Shown here: piece by piece, positions 20,336 to 31,896 of the stretch
How positions within the stretch are numbered: position 1 is the stretch's first letter
Layout: every line of letters starts with the position of its first letter
Assembly: GCF_003596335.1 (NCBI RefSeq)
Contig: NZ_QZCH01000007.1
Location: 88,311 to 152,310, forward strand
Origin: Motilimonas pumila
GTDB taxonomy: Bacteria; Pseudomonadota; Gammaproteobacteria; Enterobacterales; CBDFNC01
DNA: 64,000 bases
Direction: 5' to 3'
Notes under the pieces: model-generated
What the model saw: the letters and a program-made list of their open reading frames with translations, nothing else
What the model was told of the DNA's origin: nothing
The model's database searches: none
Program-made: the position numbers and the translations under genes

Positions 20336-20349
20336 GTCACCTAGGTGAC
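20336..20349. promoter_or_regulatory. Perfect 14-bp palindrome GTCACCTAGGTGAC
   Basis: The 14 bases are fully self-complementary and share GTCA/TGAC half-site bases with the palindrome at 20254-20268. It overlaps the end of a 12-codon ORF (20306-20344). A second operator for the same dimeric regulator is the simplest reading, but a chance palindrome cannot be excluded. Confidence 0.4.
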
Positions 20350-20391
20350 GATTTTTTGAACAAGGATTTACTTAGGTTTAAGAGGGTTTTA

Positions 20392-20571
20392 ATGGGTTTA
20401 ACTATAAGGCTGCATGTTATTAGTGGCTTTTTATGCTTATTTACGGGTCTATTGCAGGGCTATGTGTTTCAATGGTGTTTTTTACATTTTGTTTATATCG
20501 ACAATAACAATATTATCGATATGGGGCACCCAACTGAACAAATAATAGATATATTAACAGGAGTTTATTGA
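20392..20571 (+). CDS. Possible small membrane protein (59 aa), unconfirmed
   Basis: ATG at 20392 follows AAGAGG at good spacing. The predicted peptide has a hydrophobic stretch from about residue 8 to 35 (HVISGFLCLFTGLLQGY) and a polar tail ending HPTEQIIDILTGVY. I recognise no family. The frame stays open upstream to an ATG at 20293, but that start lacks a clear ribosome site. Its TGA overlaps the ATG of a 23-codon ORF (20571-20642) that has its own AGGAG, an arrangement typical of translational coupling. It could equally be non-coding promoter DNA. Confidence 0.25.
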   Translation: MGLTIRLHVISGFLCLFTGLLQGYVFQWCFLHFVYIDNNNIIDMGHPTEQIIDILTGVY

Positions 20572-20642
20572 TGTTTGGCTTAAATGTTAGCGCTACCAAT
20601 CGAAATGTGGCGATTTTAATCGCATATTATCCTTGCTGCTAG
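20571..20642 (+). CDS. Possible 23-aa peptide ORF overlapping the preceding small ORF
   Basis: The ATG shares its A with the upstream TGA (TGATG), and AGGAG lies 7 bases upstream. The peptide starts MFGLNVSATN and ends in a hydrophobic, Cys-containing tail (YYPCC). It is too short to judge by composition. The good ribosome site and coupled geometry are the only support. Confidence 0.18.
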   Translation: MFGLNVSATNRNVAILIAYYPCC

Positions 20643-20742
20643 AAAGGTTATTGGGTGCTCGATAACTTGAAGAATTGCGGAAAGATGAATAAAACTCAGC
20701 ATAAAAGTGGTGTAATTCATGATCGATCAAAAACTGTGCAAG

Positions 20743-20792
20743 GGCGAATGTGAACTTTATATTGTATTTTATGACTTAGTTCACTTTTCGCC
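20743..20792. repeat. Imperfect inverted repeat downstream of roxA
   Basis: GGCGAA-T-GTGAACT (20743-20756) pairs with AGTTCAC-TT-TTCGCC (20778-20792): a 13-bp stem with a small internal mismatch and a 21-base loop. It begins 25 bases past the roxA stop on the minus strand. There is no T-run after it, so it could be a weak terminator, an mRNA-stabilising hairpin or a protein-binding dyad. Confidence 0.4.
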
Positions 20793-20817
20793 GCCGTTAT
20801 TAATCAGTTACGAGGCG

Positions 20818-21942
20818 TTAATCGAGAAAAAGGTAGCCTAAAGTAAACCAGGTAAGCAGGGTTTTAGCGTCATTGCTGGCTAAAATTTCATCAATATCAG
20901 CCTGTTGCACTTCGGGGTTGCATAAATTCCGATAGTACTGAGATTGATTATTGCTTACATCGTATTGCTCACCCGCGACAAAAATACTGTTAGGACGCTG
21001 TGCTAAATATATGAATTTTAAGCCTGGCACTTTACGTACAATGGCGCCTTCAAGTAAAGCCGAATGAAGGGTGTCTGCGGTCATCTCTTGCGTTAATGGC
21101 AATATATCCAGCTCGTGATTCGAACTTGAAAAGTGCTGTCCGAAGAAGGGCAGTATTACTTCAGGTTGGTTAATCAGGCTTTGTAATAATGTGCTGAGTT
21201 TATCGCTTTCATGGCGGCTTATTTCACCGTATAGATTGGCTTGCGTTAATTCCGGATCGCTATAGCGTTGCCAGCAAGCTTCTTGTTGCAGCAGGTGATC
21301 AGTAAAGTCATTGAGCAGTTCTTTTTGATCCGGGGCACGAAAGCCGACGGAATAGTTTAAGGCGGCTTCAACAGCATAACCTTCATGGGGACAACCCGGA
21401 GGGATATATAAGATATCACCCGGCTCCATCACCACATCAATACATGCTTCAAAAGGGCCACAGTGCTTCAATGCTTTGTCTGAGGTAAATTCTGCGAGGT
21501 CCTGCTTTTCTCCTACCCGCCAATGTCGTTTACCCTGTCCTTGAATGATAAATACGCAGTATTGATCAATATGAGGCCCAACGCCGCCTTTGGGGGTTGA
21601 ATAGCTGATCATTAAATCGTCGAAGCGCCAATTAGGAATAAAATGAAAGAGTTTCACTAAACTTGCGGAAGGCTCATGCCAATGATTAACCGCTTGGTTG
21701 AGCAAGGTGGCACCGTCTTGAGCTAAGCGACTAAAGTCTTGAAATGGACCACATTCAGCTTGCCATTTACCGTCATTCAGCGAAACCAGCCGTGATTGCA
21801 CTTCCGGCTCCATGGCTAAGCCGGCCATTTCTTCGGCCGAGATGGGGTCGACAAAATCAACGATGCCCTGTTTTACAAATAATGGCTTTTTCTGCCAGTA
21901 CTGGCTGAGAAAGTGGTCGATATCAATATTTAACTTAGGCAC
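20818..21942 (-). CDS. roxA: RoxA/YcfD-type ribosomal oxygenase (uL16 arginine hydroxylase)
   Basis: A JmjC-type 2-oxoglutarate/Fe(II) dioxygenase of 374 residues, about the length of E. coli YcfD. Family members hydroxylate an arginine of ribosomal protein uL16 in the cytoplasm. The metal-binding His and Asp are in GPHIDQYCVFIIQGQGKRHW, and the second His in IPPGCPHEGYAVEAALNYS. The C-terminal part fits the dimerisation/winged-helix region of the family. The frame extends to TTG at 21963, but GTG at 21942 has AAAGG at proper spacing and gives the usual N-terminus. The purB terminator lies upstream, so it probably has its own promoter. Confidence 0.9.
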   Translation of the reverse strand: MPKLNIDIDHFLSQYWQKKPLFVKQGIVDFVDPISAEEMAGLAMEPEVQSRLVSLNDGKWQAECGPFQDFSRLAQDGATLLNQAVNHWHEPSASLVKLFHFIPNWRFDDLMISYSTPKGGVGPHIDQYCVFIIQGQGKRHWRVGEKQDLAEFTSDKALKHCGPFEACIDVVMEPGDILYIPPGCPHEGYAVEAALNYSVGFRAPDQKELLNDFTDHLLQQEACWQRYSDPELTQANLYGEISRHESDKLSTLLQSLINQPEVILPFFGQHFSSSNHELDILPLTQEMTADTLHSALLEGAIVRKVPGLKFIYLAQRPNSIFVAGEQYDVSNNQSQYYRNLCNPEVQQADIDEILASNDAKTLLTWFTLGYLFLD

Positions 21943-21979
21943 TGTATTACCTTTTATACACAAACAAAAAATTTACCAA

Positions 21980-22006
21980 CAAAAAAGCCGCACCAAAGTG
22001 CGGCTT
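21980..22006 (-). terminator. Intrinsic terminator of purB
   Basis: AGCCGCAC/GTGCGGCT forms an 8-bp GC-rich stem with a 4-base loop (21986-22005). Read on the minus strand it is followed by TTTTTT. It lies 20 bases past the purB stop. Confidence 0.9.
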
Positions 22007-22024
22007 ATTCACTGCAGCTAGAGT

Positions 22025-23455
<1,431 letters not shown>

Positions 23456-24079
23456 TTACACCCTGGCTAAATTTAGTTTTGCTTGTTGTACCATTTTCTT
23501 GCGCGAGAAAATGATATGGCGGCGTTTGCCACCTACTTGGCGCCACAACACACATGACCGAATGCCGGCCAGCAGTAGGGCGCGTATTTTATATTGCGCA
23601 CTGGTTTGTTGCAAAATTTCTGGCTTGCCAGAAACTTGGATTCTTGGGCCGAGTGGGCTGATGATGTCGCTGTAGACACTCGCTAGGTTCGCTATCACTT
23701 GTTCATCTTCAATGTTGAAGTGGGCTAACTGTCGTTTGACTTGTGTGATGCGTTCAGCCAGTAGATTCATTTGGTCGCCGCGTTTGGCCAATTTTTTTTC
23801 AAGGGCTAATAAGCCAATGACGTAACGGGTGATCATAATATGGCGTTGGTTATTTTGGTTCTCTAATTGATCCACTAAGACTTCAAAGCCAAGCTTGAGG
23901 TCCGCCATCGAGCCATACACGGCTAACGTAGAGTTAGGGTCGGTTGCCATTAATGAGTTTAAGCAACTCTTCATGGCATCGGGTTTACATTGGCCCGTGC
24001 GTGCCACTTCTTCAACTAAAGCCGCTGCTTGCCAAATGCCAGCAAAGGCGAGGGTACGATCTTGCAAATCTTGACTCAT
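23456..24079 (-). CDS. hflD: High-frequency-lysogenisation protein HflD homologue
   Basis: A 207-residue, mainly helical protein matching HflD (YcfC) in length, the N-terminus MSQDLQDRTLAFAGIWQAA, the internal DPNSTLAVYGS region and the basic C-terminus with WRQVGGKRRHIIFSRKK. In E. coli HflD is membrane-associated and interacts with lambda CII; its normal cell role is unclear. The start is 3 bases after the mnmA stop, so translation is probably coupled. purB follows. Confidence 0.92.
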   Translation of the reverse strand: MSQDLQDRTLAFAGIWQAAALVEEVARTGQCKPDAMKSCLNSLMATDPNSTLAVYGSMADLKLGFEVLVDQLENQNNQRHIMITRYVIGLLALEKKLAKRGDQMNLLAERITQVKRQLAHFNIEDEQVIANLASVYSDIISPLGPRIQVSGKPEILQQTSAQYKIRALLLAGIRSCVLWRQVGGKRRHIIFSRKKMVQQAKLNLARV

Positions 24080-24082
24080 AGT

Positions 24083-25192
24083 TTACCTCGCTTCGCGGTA
24101 TTGTTGATCGATGACAGCGCCGCCTAAACAGACCTCATCTAAGTAAAATACAGCGGACTGACCAGGAGTGACGGCTTTTTCCGGCTCGGCAAAAGTCACT
24201 GATAAACTGTCTTCGCCCGAGGGTGTTACTGTACATGCAACATCTTTAGAGCGGTAACGTGTTTTCACGGTGCATTGCAAAGGCTCGGTCAAGGGCTCTC
24301 GGGACACCCAATGCACTTGGGTTGCGTCAAAGCCGTAGGAAAATAACGCGGGGTGATTCGCCCCTTGGCCAACAATTAATACGTTGCGTTTCAAATCTTT
24401 TTCAACCACATACCAAGGTTCGCCACTGCCATCTTGCATGCCACCAATGTGCAGGCCTTTACGCTGACCTAGGGTGTGATACATCAAGCCCTGGTGCTCG
24501 CCAATCACTTCACCTTCGGAAGTTTCAATACTGCCTGGCTGGGCAGGTAAGTACTGTTGTAAAAAGTCGGTAAATTTACGCTCACCGATAAAGCAAATGC
24601 CCGTACTGTCTTTTTTATTGGCGGTGACCAAGTCTTGTTGTTCAGCAATGGCACGCACTTGAGGTTTTTCAATACCGCCGACAGGAAACAAGGTTTTACC
24701 TACTTGCTCATGACTCAAGGTATACAAAAAATAGCTTTGGTCTTTGTTTTGATCCAATCCTCGAAGCATTTGCCATTTGCCGTCCACTTGGCGGTTTTGC
24801 ACATAGTGGCCCATGGCAATGAAATCTGCGCCGAGCTCTTCAGCGGTAAAGTCTAAAAAAGCTTTAAACTTGATTTCTTTATTGCACAGAATGTCCGGGT
24901 TGGGCGTGCGGCCGGCTTTGTACTCTTCGAGAAAGTGCTCAAACACGTTATCCCAATATTCAGCGGCGAAGTTGATGGTATGCAAATGAATGCCAAGTTT
25001 GTCACAGACGTCTTGGGCATCTTTTAAATCTTCAGCGGCAGCGCAGTATTCGTCGTTGTCGTCTTCTTCCCAGTTTTTCATGAACAAGCCTTCAACTTGA
25101 TAGCCTTGTTGCAATAATAAATATGCGGACACCGAGGAGTCGACGCCACCTGACATACCAACGATGACTTTAGTTTGACTGTTGTCTTTCAT
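24083..25192 (-). CDS. mnmA: tRNA-specific 2-thiouridylase MnmA
   Basis: A 369-residue enzyme that thiolates U34 of tRNA-Lys, -Glu and -Gln with sulfur relayed by TusA-TusBCD-TusE. The PP-loop GMSGGVDSS is at residues 13-21. Catalytic cysteines are expected in [12 protein letters not shown] (Cys about 102) and [11 protein letters not shown] (Cys about 199). The C-terminal beta-barrel with [10 protein letters not shown] is complete. The sulfur donor tusE is in the same window at 56.8 kb. First gene of mnmA-hflD-purB, with rluE-nudJ upstream on the same strand. Confidence 0.97.
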   Translation of the reverse strand: MKDNSQTKVIVGMSGGVDSSVSAYLLLQQGYQVEGLFMKNWEEDDNDEYCAAAEDLKDAQDVCDKLGIHLHTINFAAEYWDNVFEHFLEEYKAGRTPNPDILCNKEIKFKAFLDFTAEELGADFIAMGHYVQNRQVDGKWQMLRGLDQNKDQSYFLYTLSHEQVGKTLFPVGGIEKPQVRAIAEQQDLVTANKKDSTGICFIGERKFTDFLQQYLPAQPGSIETSEGEVIGEHQGLMYHTLGQRKGLHIGGMQDGSGEPWYVVEKDLKRNVLIVGQGANHPALFSYGFDATQVHWVSREPLTEPLQCTVKTRYRSKDVACTVTPSGEDSLSVTFAEPEKAVTPGQSAVFYLDEVCLGGAVIDQQYREAR

Positions 25193-25295
25193 AGCAACCT
25201 ATAAATCCTGGGAAAAAACGGCGTGATTCTAACAAATATTTAGCGCCTAAGACAGCTTTGTGATCCAGTCGAGGTTATTTAACGCCGGTGCACTT

Positions 25296-25754
25296 TTAAA
25301 CATTGCCATCTGGGTAGTATTTAAGCATTTCCATTGGTGCACGCTTGCCTTGTTCAAAGTCTTCGATCACTTCCAATACTAGGGCACTGCGCAGCTGGGT
25401 ATGGCGCTCTTTTAATTGCTCTAAAGACAACCAGTGGCAGTTAATAATATCGTGATCTTGGGGCTTACAAGGGGGAGGCGCCGAGGTGAACTCATAACAA
25501 TAGCAAAAGCGTAAGTAGGTGATGTGATTGTGCGGGCTGGTGAAAAGATAACAGCCGACCAAACCTTGAGGTTCGAGGGCCAAGCCTGTTTCTTCTAACA
25601 CTTCGCGGCTAACAGCCTGATTCAACGATTCATTTGCTTCTAAATGCCCGGCGGGCTGGTTCAACACCACTCGACCTGCGTCGTGCTCTTCGACAAATAA
25701 GTACTTCTGCTTATATTTGATGATACAAGCGACGGTAACGTGGGGGGCGAACAT
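25296..25754 (-). CDS. nudJ: Nudix hydrolase, NudJ-like
   Basis: A 152-residue Nudix protein. The Nudix box GX5EX7REUXEEXGU is seen as GHLEANESLNQAVSREVLEE followed by TG, at about residues 36-58. NudJ of E. coli hydrolyses thiamine pyrophosphate, HMP-PP and nucleoside di/triphosphates. The name rests on length and on its place between rluE and mnmA. The start at 25754 is one base from the rluE stop, indicating an rluE-nudJ operon. Confidence 0.9.
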   Translation of the reverse strand: MFAPHVTVACIIKYKQKYLFVEEHDAGRVVLNQPAGHLEANESLNQAVSREVLEETGLALEPQGLVGCYLFTSPHNHITYLRFCYCYEFTSAPPPCKPQDHDIINCHWLSLEQLKERHTQLRSALVLEVIEDFEQGKRAPMEMLKYYPDGNV

Positions 25755-25755
25755 G

Positions 25756-26370
25756 TTAATTTATCTCCTGATAGTGACCATTTTCAATGCCGTCAATGGT
25801 CCAATTGCCAATGCGATAGCGAATTAGACGTAAGGTAGGAAACCCTATGTGAGCCGTCATGCGTCGAACTTGGCGGTTTCGTCCTTCGCGAATAGTGATA
25901 CTCAGCCAAGTTGTCGGGATGGATTTTCGCTCGCGAATTGGCGGCACTCTCGGCCATACCGTTGGCGCATTCATCACCTCAACTTTGGCTGGTAGTGTTA
26001 GGCCATCTTTTAACTCAACGCCACGTCGTAGCGCGTCTAAATCAAGCTCACTGGGCGCGCCTTCCACTTGTACCCAATAGGTTTTGCTGGTTTTAGCACT
26101 GGGTTGAGTGATTTTTGCTTGCAGCTTACCGTCGTTGGTTAGCAGTAATAAGCCTTCTGAATCGCGGTCAAGTCGGCCGGCGGCATAAACCCCTGGCACT
26201 TTAATGTAGTCCTTTAAGGTCGCGCGGTTATTATCGTCGGTGAATTGGCTTAATACGTCAAAAGGTTTATTGAATAAGATGACTTTGCGCGCTGCTGGGA
26301 CCGTTTTAGATCCAGTCGGTTTTCTGACTGGGCGCGATTTTTGGGGCCTAGGATGGTATGGCTTGGGCAT
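25756..26370 (-). CDS. rluE: 23S rRNA pseudouridine synthase RluE
   Basis: A 204-residue RsuA/RluE-family pseudouridine synthase. The catalytic Asp is in [17 protein letters not shown], and [11 protein letters not shown] and [20 protein letters not shown] are family motifs. E. coli RluE modifies U2457 of 23S rRNA. The N-terminus is a basic tail (residues 1-28, [11 protein letters not shown]) rather than an S4 domain, consistent with RluE. It is transcribed with nudJ. Confidence 0.93.
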   Translation of the reverse strand: MPKPYHPRPQKSRPVRKPTGSKTVPAARKVILFNKPFDVLSQFTDDNNRATLKDYIKVPGVYAAGRLDRDSEGLLLLTNDGKLQAKITQPSAKTSKTYWVQVEGAPSELDLDALRRGVELKDGLTLPAKVEVMNAPTVWPRVPPIRERKSIPTTWLSITIREGRNRQVRRMTAHIGFPTLRLIRYRIGNWTIDGIENGHYQEIN

Positions 26371-26530
26371 GAAGCAAAGTATTGGTTTAAGTACAGTGGC
26401 ACGAGTATATCAAAGGCAGCTTAAAATGACCGGATAAGTTTACATCGATAACCGTTTAACATTGCCGGGTAAGCGGGATAACAGCGGGGAAGAGAAAAAC
26501 GCAGATTTTCAACGTCAGATTGGTTAAACT

Positions 26531-26557
26531 AAAAAGCAGGCTAAGCCTGCTTTTTTA
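26531..26557. terminator. Intrinsic terminator downstream of cspD, symmetric
   Basis: AAAAAGCAGGC-TAA-GCCTGCTTTTTT forms a 7-bp GC-rich stem with A/T runs on both sides, so it can act on either strand. It lies just past the cspD stop on the minus strand. Confidence 0.88.
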
Positions 26558-26566
26558 GTTCTCAGG

Positions 26567-26779
26567 TTATTTTTGCTCTACTGGGCAAATTTCCGTTGCG
26601 TGAGAGCCTTTTGGTCCGGCGTGAGTTTCAAACTGAACTTGTTGGCCCGCCTTTAATGTGCGGTAGCCTTCCATTTGTATCGTTGAGTAATGTGCAAAAA
26701 TATCTTCACCACCTTCTTCTGCACAAATGAAACCAAAACCTTTCGCGTTGTTGAACCATTTAACCGTACCGGTTGCCAT
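26567..26779 (-). CDS. cspD: Cold-shock-domain protein, CspD-like
   Basis: A 70-residue cold-shock domain with RNP1 (KGFGFI) and RNP2-like (DIFAHYS) motifs on a five-strand OB fold. CspD in E. coli is a stationary-phase inhibitor of replication and binds single-stranded DNA/RNA. The CspD name comes from the divergent position next to clpS, a conserved arrangement, and from the sequence MATGTVKWFNNAKGFGFICA. The intergenic region with clpS contains an 8-bp dyad that may regulate one or both genes. Confidence 0.88.
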   Translation of the reverse strand: MATGTVKWFNNAKGFGFICAEEGGEDIFAHYSTIQMEGYRTLKAGQQVQFETHAGPKGSHATEICPVEQK

Positions 26780-26857
26780 ACTTCTGCATCCTTTTTATTG
26801 TAGAAATGAACTAAAAATTGTATGCCTTATTGCGTGTAAGCATTTACATGATGATTG

Positions 26858-26878
26858 TTGATATCATCAAGATATCAA
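26858..26878. promoter_or_regulatory. Perfect dyad in the cspD-clpS divergent region
   Basis: TTGATATC-ATCAA-GATATCAA is an 8-bp perfect inverted repeat with a 5-base spacer, 79 bases upstream of cspD and 120 upstream of clpS. The symmetry fits a regulator binding site. No known consensus was recognised. Confidence 0.4.
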
Positions 26879-26997
26879 TTTAGTAAAAAAAATAGCATAG
26901 TCAAGACAGTGAAATTAACTTAATGATGTGTTTGTGATGTTAATCTAAAGCAAAAAACATTTTCGCGATCAGTAAACAGAGATACTAGTATTTTATT

Positions 26998-27315
26998 ATG
27001 AGCAAGTTTCAGGAACCCGAACACGACAGTCAGGTCGCTGACGAAGTAAGAACCAAATTACAACCGCCATCGTTATATAAAGTAATACTGCTGAATGATG
27101 ATTACACGCCGATGGATTTTGTGATAGAAGTGTTACAGAAGTTTTTCAATCTTGATATTGATAGTGCCACTCAAATCATGATGAATGTTCATTACCAAGG
27201 AAAAGGCGTTTGTGGTATTTACACTGCTGAGATAGCAGAAACAAAAGTAGTGCAAGTCAATAATTTTGCTCGTGAAAGCGAGCATCCTTTAATGTGCACT
27301 ATGGAACAGGATTAA
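26998..27315 (+). CDS. clpS: ClpS adaptor for ClpAP
   Basis: A 105-residue adaptor that binds N-degron substrates (N-terminal Leu, Phe, Trp, Tyr) and delivers them to ClpAP. The fold-defining segment [20 protein letters not shown] (about 23-42) and the [19 protein letters not shown] region that contacts ClpA are both present. The flexible N-terminal tail needed for substrate transfer is intact. The Shine-Dalgarno sequence before ATG is weak. clpA follows 41 bases later. Confidence 0.96.
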   Translation: MSKFQEPEHDSQVADEVRTKLQPPSLYKVILLNDDYTPMDFVIEVLQKFFNLDIDSATQIMMNVHYQGKGVCGIYTAEIAETKVVQVNNFARESEHPLMCTMEQD

Positions 27316-27356
27316 GTCCTATTAGTCTTCTTGTGGTTTTTTAGGGAGAGTCGCTT

Positions 27357-29615
27357 ATGTTAAACAAAGAGCTAGAGCAAACACTCAACAATGCTTTTAA
27401 GCAAGCGCGAGAGAATCGTCATGAGTTTATGACGGTGGAGCATTTACTACTCGCATTATTAGATAACCCATCGGCGCATGAAGCCTTCGCCGCCTGTAGC
27501 GCAGACACAGAAAAATTACGCAAAGAGATCAACGATTTTATAGACCAAACCACACCTCTTATTCCTGAGCATGATTTAGAGCGTGAAACGCAACCCACGC
27601 TGGGTTTTCAAAGGGTGTTACAGCGAGCGGTATTTCACGTGCAATCTTCAGGCAATACCGAAGTGTCAGGCGCAAACGTGTTGGTTGCCATTTTCAGTGA
27701 GCAAGAGTCACAAGCTGTTTATTTTCTGAAAAAATCGGATATCTCTCGCCTCGATGTGGTGAACTTTTTATCCCACGGCATTCGCAAAGATGAAGGCGAA
27801 GAGGGCCATCACCATGTTGAAAGCAACAATGTGGAAGAAACAGCTGAAGAAGGTGGGGTAAAACTTGAGAATTACGCAGCCAACCTGAATGAGTTGGTGC
27901 TTGAAGGGCGTATTGATCCCCTGATTGGACGTGATAATGAGCTCAACCGCACAATACAGGTATTGTGTCGTCGTCGTAAAAATAACCCGTTGTTAGTGGG
28001 CGAGGCGGGCGTAGGTAAAACCGCCATCGCAGAAGGCTTGGCTTATCGCATTGTGCATAAAGAAGTGCCTGAAGTGATTGCAGACAGCACCATTTACTCG
28101 TTGGACATGGGCGCGTTACTTGCCGGCACCAAGTACCGCGGCGACTTTGAAAAACGTTTTAAAAACTTACTCAAGCAAATTGAGAAAAAAGACAACGCCA
28201 TTTTATTCATCGATGAGATTCATACCATCATTGGCGCAGGAGCTGCTTCCGGTGGCCAAATGGACGCTGCGAATCTGATTAAACCCCTACTCAGCAATGG
28301 CTTGTTGCGCTGTATTGGTTCAACCACTTACCAAGAATTTTCACAAATTTTTGAAAAAGACCGCGCCTTAGCCAGACGTTTCCAAAAAGTGGATATCGTA
28401 GAGCCTTCTGTGGATGATACGACACGGATCTTGATGGGCCTTAAAGCCCGGTACGAAGAACATCACGATGTGCGTTATACGGCCAAAGCAATGCGGGCAG
28501 CGGCGGAGTTAAGCGCAAAATATATCAATGAGCGCCATTTACCCGATAAAGCCATTGATGTCATTGACGAAGCAGGGGCGCAGGTCAGATTACTGCCAGC
28601 CAGTCGTCGTAAAAAAACCATTGGCGTTAACGACATCGAAAACATCATTTCTAAGATTGCGCGTATTCCGGCTAAATCGGTCTCGGCTTCTGATAAAGAC
28701 GTACTGAAAAACTTATCGCGGAATTTAAAAATGGTGGTGTTTGGCCAAGACAACGCCATCGAAGCATTGACAGACGCGATTCGGTTGAGTCGCTCTGGCT
28801 TAGGTCATGAAGCCAAGCCTGTCGGTTCGTTTTTGTTTGCGGGTCCCACAGGGGTTGGTAAAACGGAAGTCACCCAGCAAATTGCTAAAATAATGGGTGT
28901 TGAGCTGATCCGGTTCGACATGTCTGAGTACATGGAGCGCCATGCTGTCTCTCGTTTGATTGGGGCGCCTCCTGGCTACGTTGGTTATGACCAAGGGGGC
29001 TTATTAACAGATGCTGTGATCAAGCACCCCCACAGCGTGGTGCTGCTGGATGAAATAGAGAAAGCCCATAGCGACGTGTTCAATTTGTTGTTGCAGGTGA
29101 TGGATCACGGCACGCTGACAGACAATAATGGCCGAAAAGCCGATTTCCGTAACGTAATTTTGGTGATGACGACCAACGCCGGCGTGCAACATACCACCAA
29201 GCAGAGCATTGGCTTTAAAGCACAAGACCAAAGCCATGACGCGTTGGAAGAAATCAACAGCGTATTCTCGCCAGAATTTAGGAACCGCCTCGATAATATT
29301 ATTTGGTTTAACCACCTTGATATGGAAGTGATATATCAAGTGGTCGACAAATTTATCGTTGAGCTGCAAGCGCAGCTAGACAAAAAAGGTGTGTCGATGG
29401 TAGTGGACGATGCTGCCAGAGAGTGGCTAGCTCATAAAGGGTATGATAAAGCCATGGGCGCACGACCTATGTCTCGGGTGATCCAAGAGCAACTCAAAAA
29501 GCCATTGGCCAACGAAATTTTATTTGGCGACTTAGTGAGTGGTGGAGATGTCACGGTTAAGCTTAAGAAAGACAAGCTAACGTTTAAGTTTTCTAAAGTA
29601 GGGGAGCCAGCCTAA
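27357..29615 (+). CDS. clpA: ATP-dependent Clp protease ATPase subunit ClpA
   Basis: A 752-residue AAA+ unfoldase working with ClpP. It has a Clp N-domain (1-145), D1 with Walker [10 protein letters not shown] (about 215) and Walker [10 protein letters not shown], and D2 with Walker [10 protein letters not shown] (about 495) and Walker [10 protein letters not shown]. The ClpP-binding loop appears as IGFKAQ in place of the usual IGL/F loop. Length matches E. coli ClpA (758). A GGGAGAG ribosome site precedes ATG. It ends at a bidirectional terminator shared with infA. Confidence 0.97.
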   Translation: MLNKELEQTLNNAFKQARENRHEFMTVEHLLLALLDNPSAHEAFAACSADTEKLRKEINDFIDQTTPLIPEHDLERETQPTLGFQRVLQRAVFHVQSSGNTEVSGANVLVAIFSEQESQAVYFLKKSDISRLDVVNFLSHGIRKDEGEEGHHHVESNNVEETAEEGGVKLENYAANLNELVLEGRIDPLIGRDNELNRTIQVLCRRRKNNPLLVGEAGVGKTAIAEGLAYRIVHKEVPEVIADSTIYSLDMGALLAGTKYRGDFEKRFKNLLKQIEKKDNAILFIDEIHTIIGAGAASGGQMDAANLIKPLLSNGLLRCIGSTTYQEFSQIFEKDRALARRFQKVDIVEPSVDDTTRILMGLKARYEEHHDVRYTAKAMRAAAELSAKYINERHLPDKAIDVIDEAGAQVRLLPASRRKKTIGVNDIENIISKIARIPAKSVSASDKDVLKNLSRNLKMVVFGQDNAIEALTDAIRLSRSGLGHEAKPVGSFLFAGPTGVGKTEVTQQIAKIMGVELIRFDMSEYMERHAVSRLIGAPPGYVGYDQGGLLTDAVIKHPHSVVLLDEIEKAHSDVFNLLLQVMDHGTLTDNNGRKADFRNVILVMTTNAGVQHTTKQSIGFKAQDQSHDALEEINSVFSPEFRNRLDNIIWFNHLDMEVIYQVVDKFIVELQAQLDKKGVSMVVDDAAREWLAHKGYDKAMGARPMSRVIQEQLKKPLANEILFGDLVSGGDVTVKLKKDKLTFKFSKVGEPA

Positions 29616-29660
29616 CACCACTAAGGCTATCTCTGAGGGCTGTTAAGCGGCCACTAAGTC

Positions 29661-29690
29661 AAAAAAACCAGCGCATGCGCTGGTTTTTTT
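29661..29690. terminator. Bidirectional terminator between clpA and infA
   Basis: AACCAGCGC-AT-GCGCTGGTT flanked by A7 and T7 is a perfectly symmetric hairpin between the convergent clpA and infA genes. It can end transcription from both sides. Confidence 0.93.
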
Positions 29691-29701
29691 TGGCGAAGTG
29701 A

Positions 29702-30729
<1,028 letters not shown>

Positions 30730-31428
30730 TCCTTGGTGACCTCCTGCTGCTTTAATTGAGCCAACTGCTTAAGGAACTGCGGCCTGCTCACGTCTTTTAC
30801 GCCTAAAGTTTGCAAATGAGGGTTATCTAGCTGACAGTCAATCAGTTGCCCTCCATGACGGGAAAAGTGTTGGCACAGGCCAATGAACGCAAGCTTAGAG
30901 GCGTTAGTCTGGTGATGGAACATCGACTCGCCGCAGAACAGTTGCCCGACAGCAACGCCATATAGCCCGCCGACAAGTTGGTTTTGGTGCCAGCATTCAA
31001 TGGAGTGAGCCATACCCGCATGGTGTAAGTCGATGTAGGCTTGGACCATTTGTGGCGTGATCCAAGTTCCTTCGCCTCGGCGCTGAGTATGAGCGCATGC
31101 TTCTATTACTTGAGTAAAGTCAAGATTGACCGTGATAGCAACCTGTTGGCGCTTAATATGTTTTCGCATAGTACGGCCTACATGGACCCGCTCGGGCGCT
31201 ATTATTGCGCGCTCACTCGGGCTCCACCACAGGATAGGTTGACTGGCGTCAAACCAAGGGAAAATGCCATTTTGATATGCTTGTTTGAGTCTTGAGACCG
31301 ATAAATCGCCGCCAACGGCGAGCAAACCGTCAGGCTCTGCTAAGGCGTGTGCGGGGTGTGGAAAATCCTGGGCGTCATCGGTTAATTCGGTTATAAATAA
31401 AGACATGGCTTAAGTTTGAGGCAAGTAG

Positions 31429-31893
31429 ATGAAACTGATTTGGCTGCTAATTCCCATTATTGTAACCTGTTTTACCCCAGTGACTGCAAGTCCGTACCAG
31501 CGAAATGTGGCCAAGCCGGTGAACAAGGTTGCTTTCGCTAAAGTTGATAGTGTGCGCTACATCAATCAACAACAAATTCAACAATCACAGCATCAAGGTT
31601 GGAAAACATTATCAGGTGCCGCTATTGGTGGCTTGCTTGGTTATCAAATCGGGGATGGTACCGGGCAAATTGTGGCCACTGCCGTGGGCACTTTATTGGG
31701 AGCGGGCTTGGCACAGCAATACCAGCAACCACAAGTGAAAGATGTACGCTTGGTTGAAATGTTATTAACGTTAGAGCAGGGCGGGTTGGTCAATGTGGTA
31801 CAAGACTATGATGCCAATATGTTGTTTAAAGCTGGCGACGCCGTGCGCTTGTTATACTTTGACGACGGCGTGCGCGTGGATCTGGCGTACTAA
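31429..31893 (+). CDS. Glycine-zipper outer-membrane/periplasmic protein (SlyB-like)
   Basis: A 154-residue exported protein. Residues 1-20 (MKLIWLLIPIIVTCFTPVTA) form a signal peptide without a lipobox Cys. A glycine zipper, SGAAIGGLLGYQIGDGTGQ then AVGTLLGAGLAQQ (about 62-98), matches the 17-kDa antigen/glycine-zipper 2TM superfamily, which associates with the outer membrane. The rest resembles a small beta domain ending VRLLYFDDGVRVDLAY. The precise role is unknown. It starts 22 bases from aat and converges with the GGDEF regulator, ending 3 bases from it. Confidence 0.75.
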   Translation: MKLIWLLIPIIVTCFTPVTASPYQRNVAKPVNKVAFAKVDSVRYINQQQIQQSQHQGWKTLSGAAIGGLLGYQIGDGTGQIVATAVGTLLGAGLAQQYQQPQVKDVRLVEMLLTLEQGGLVNVVQDYDANMLFKAGDAVRLLYFDDGVRVDLAY

Positions 31894-31896
31894 GCG

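Larger units (their letters stand above)
20033..20817. other. Upstream region of the biosynthetic cluster, no confident gene
   Basis: This AT-rich stretch separates the PKS start from roxA, and should contain the promoter of the megasynthase operon reading leftwards. It holds a 15-bp palindrome (20254-20268), a 14-bp palindrome (20336-20349), three tiny rightward ORFs with plausible Shine-Dalgarno sites (20306-20344, 20392-20571, 20571-20642) and a long imperfect inverted repeat (20743-20792). No regulator gene of normal size is present. Confidence 0.6.
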
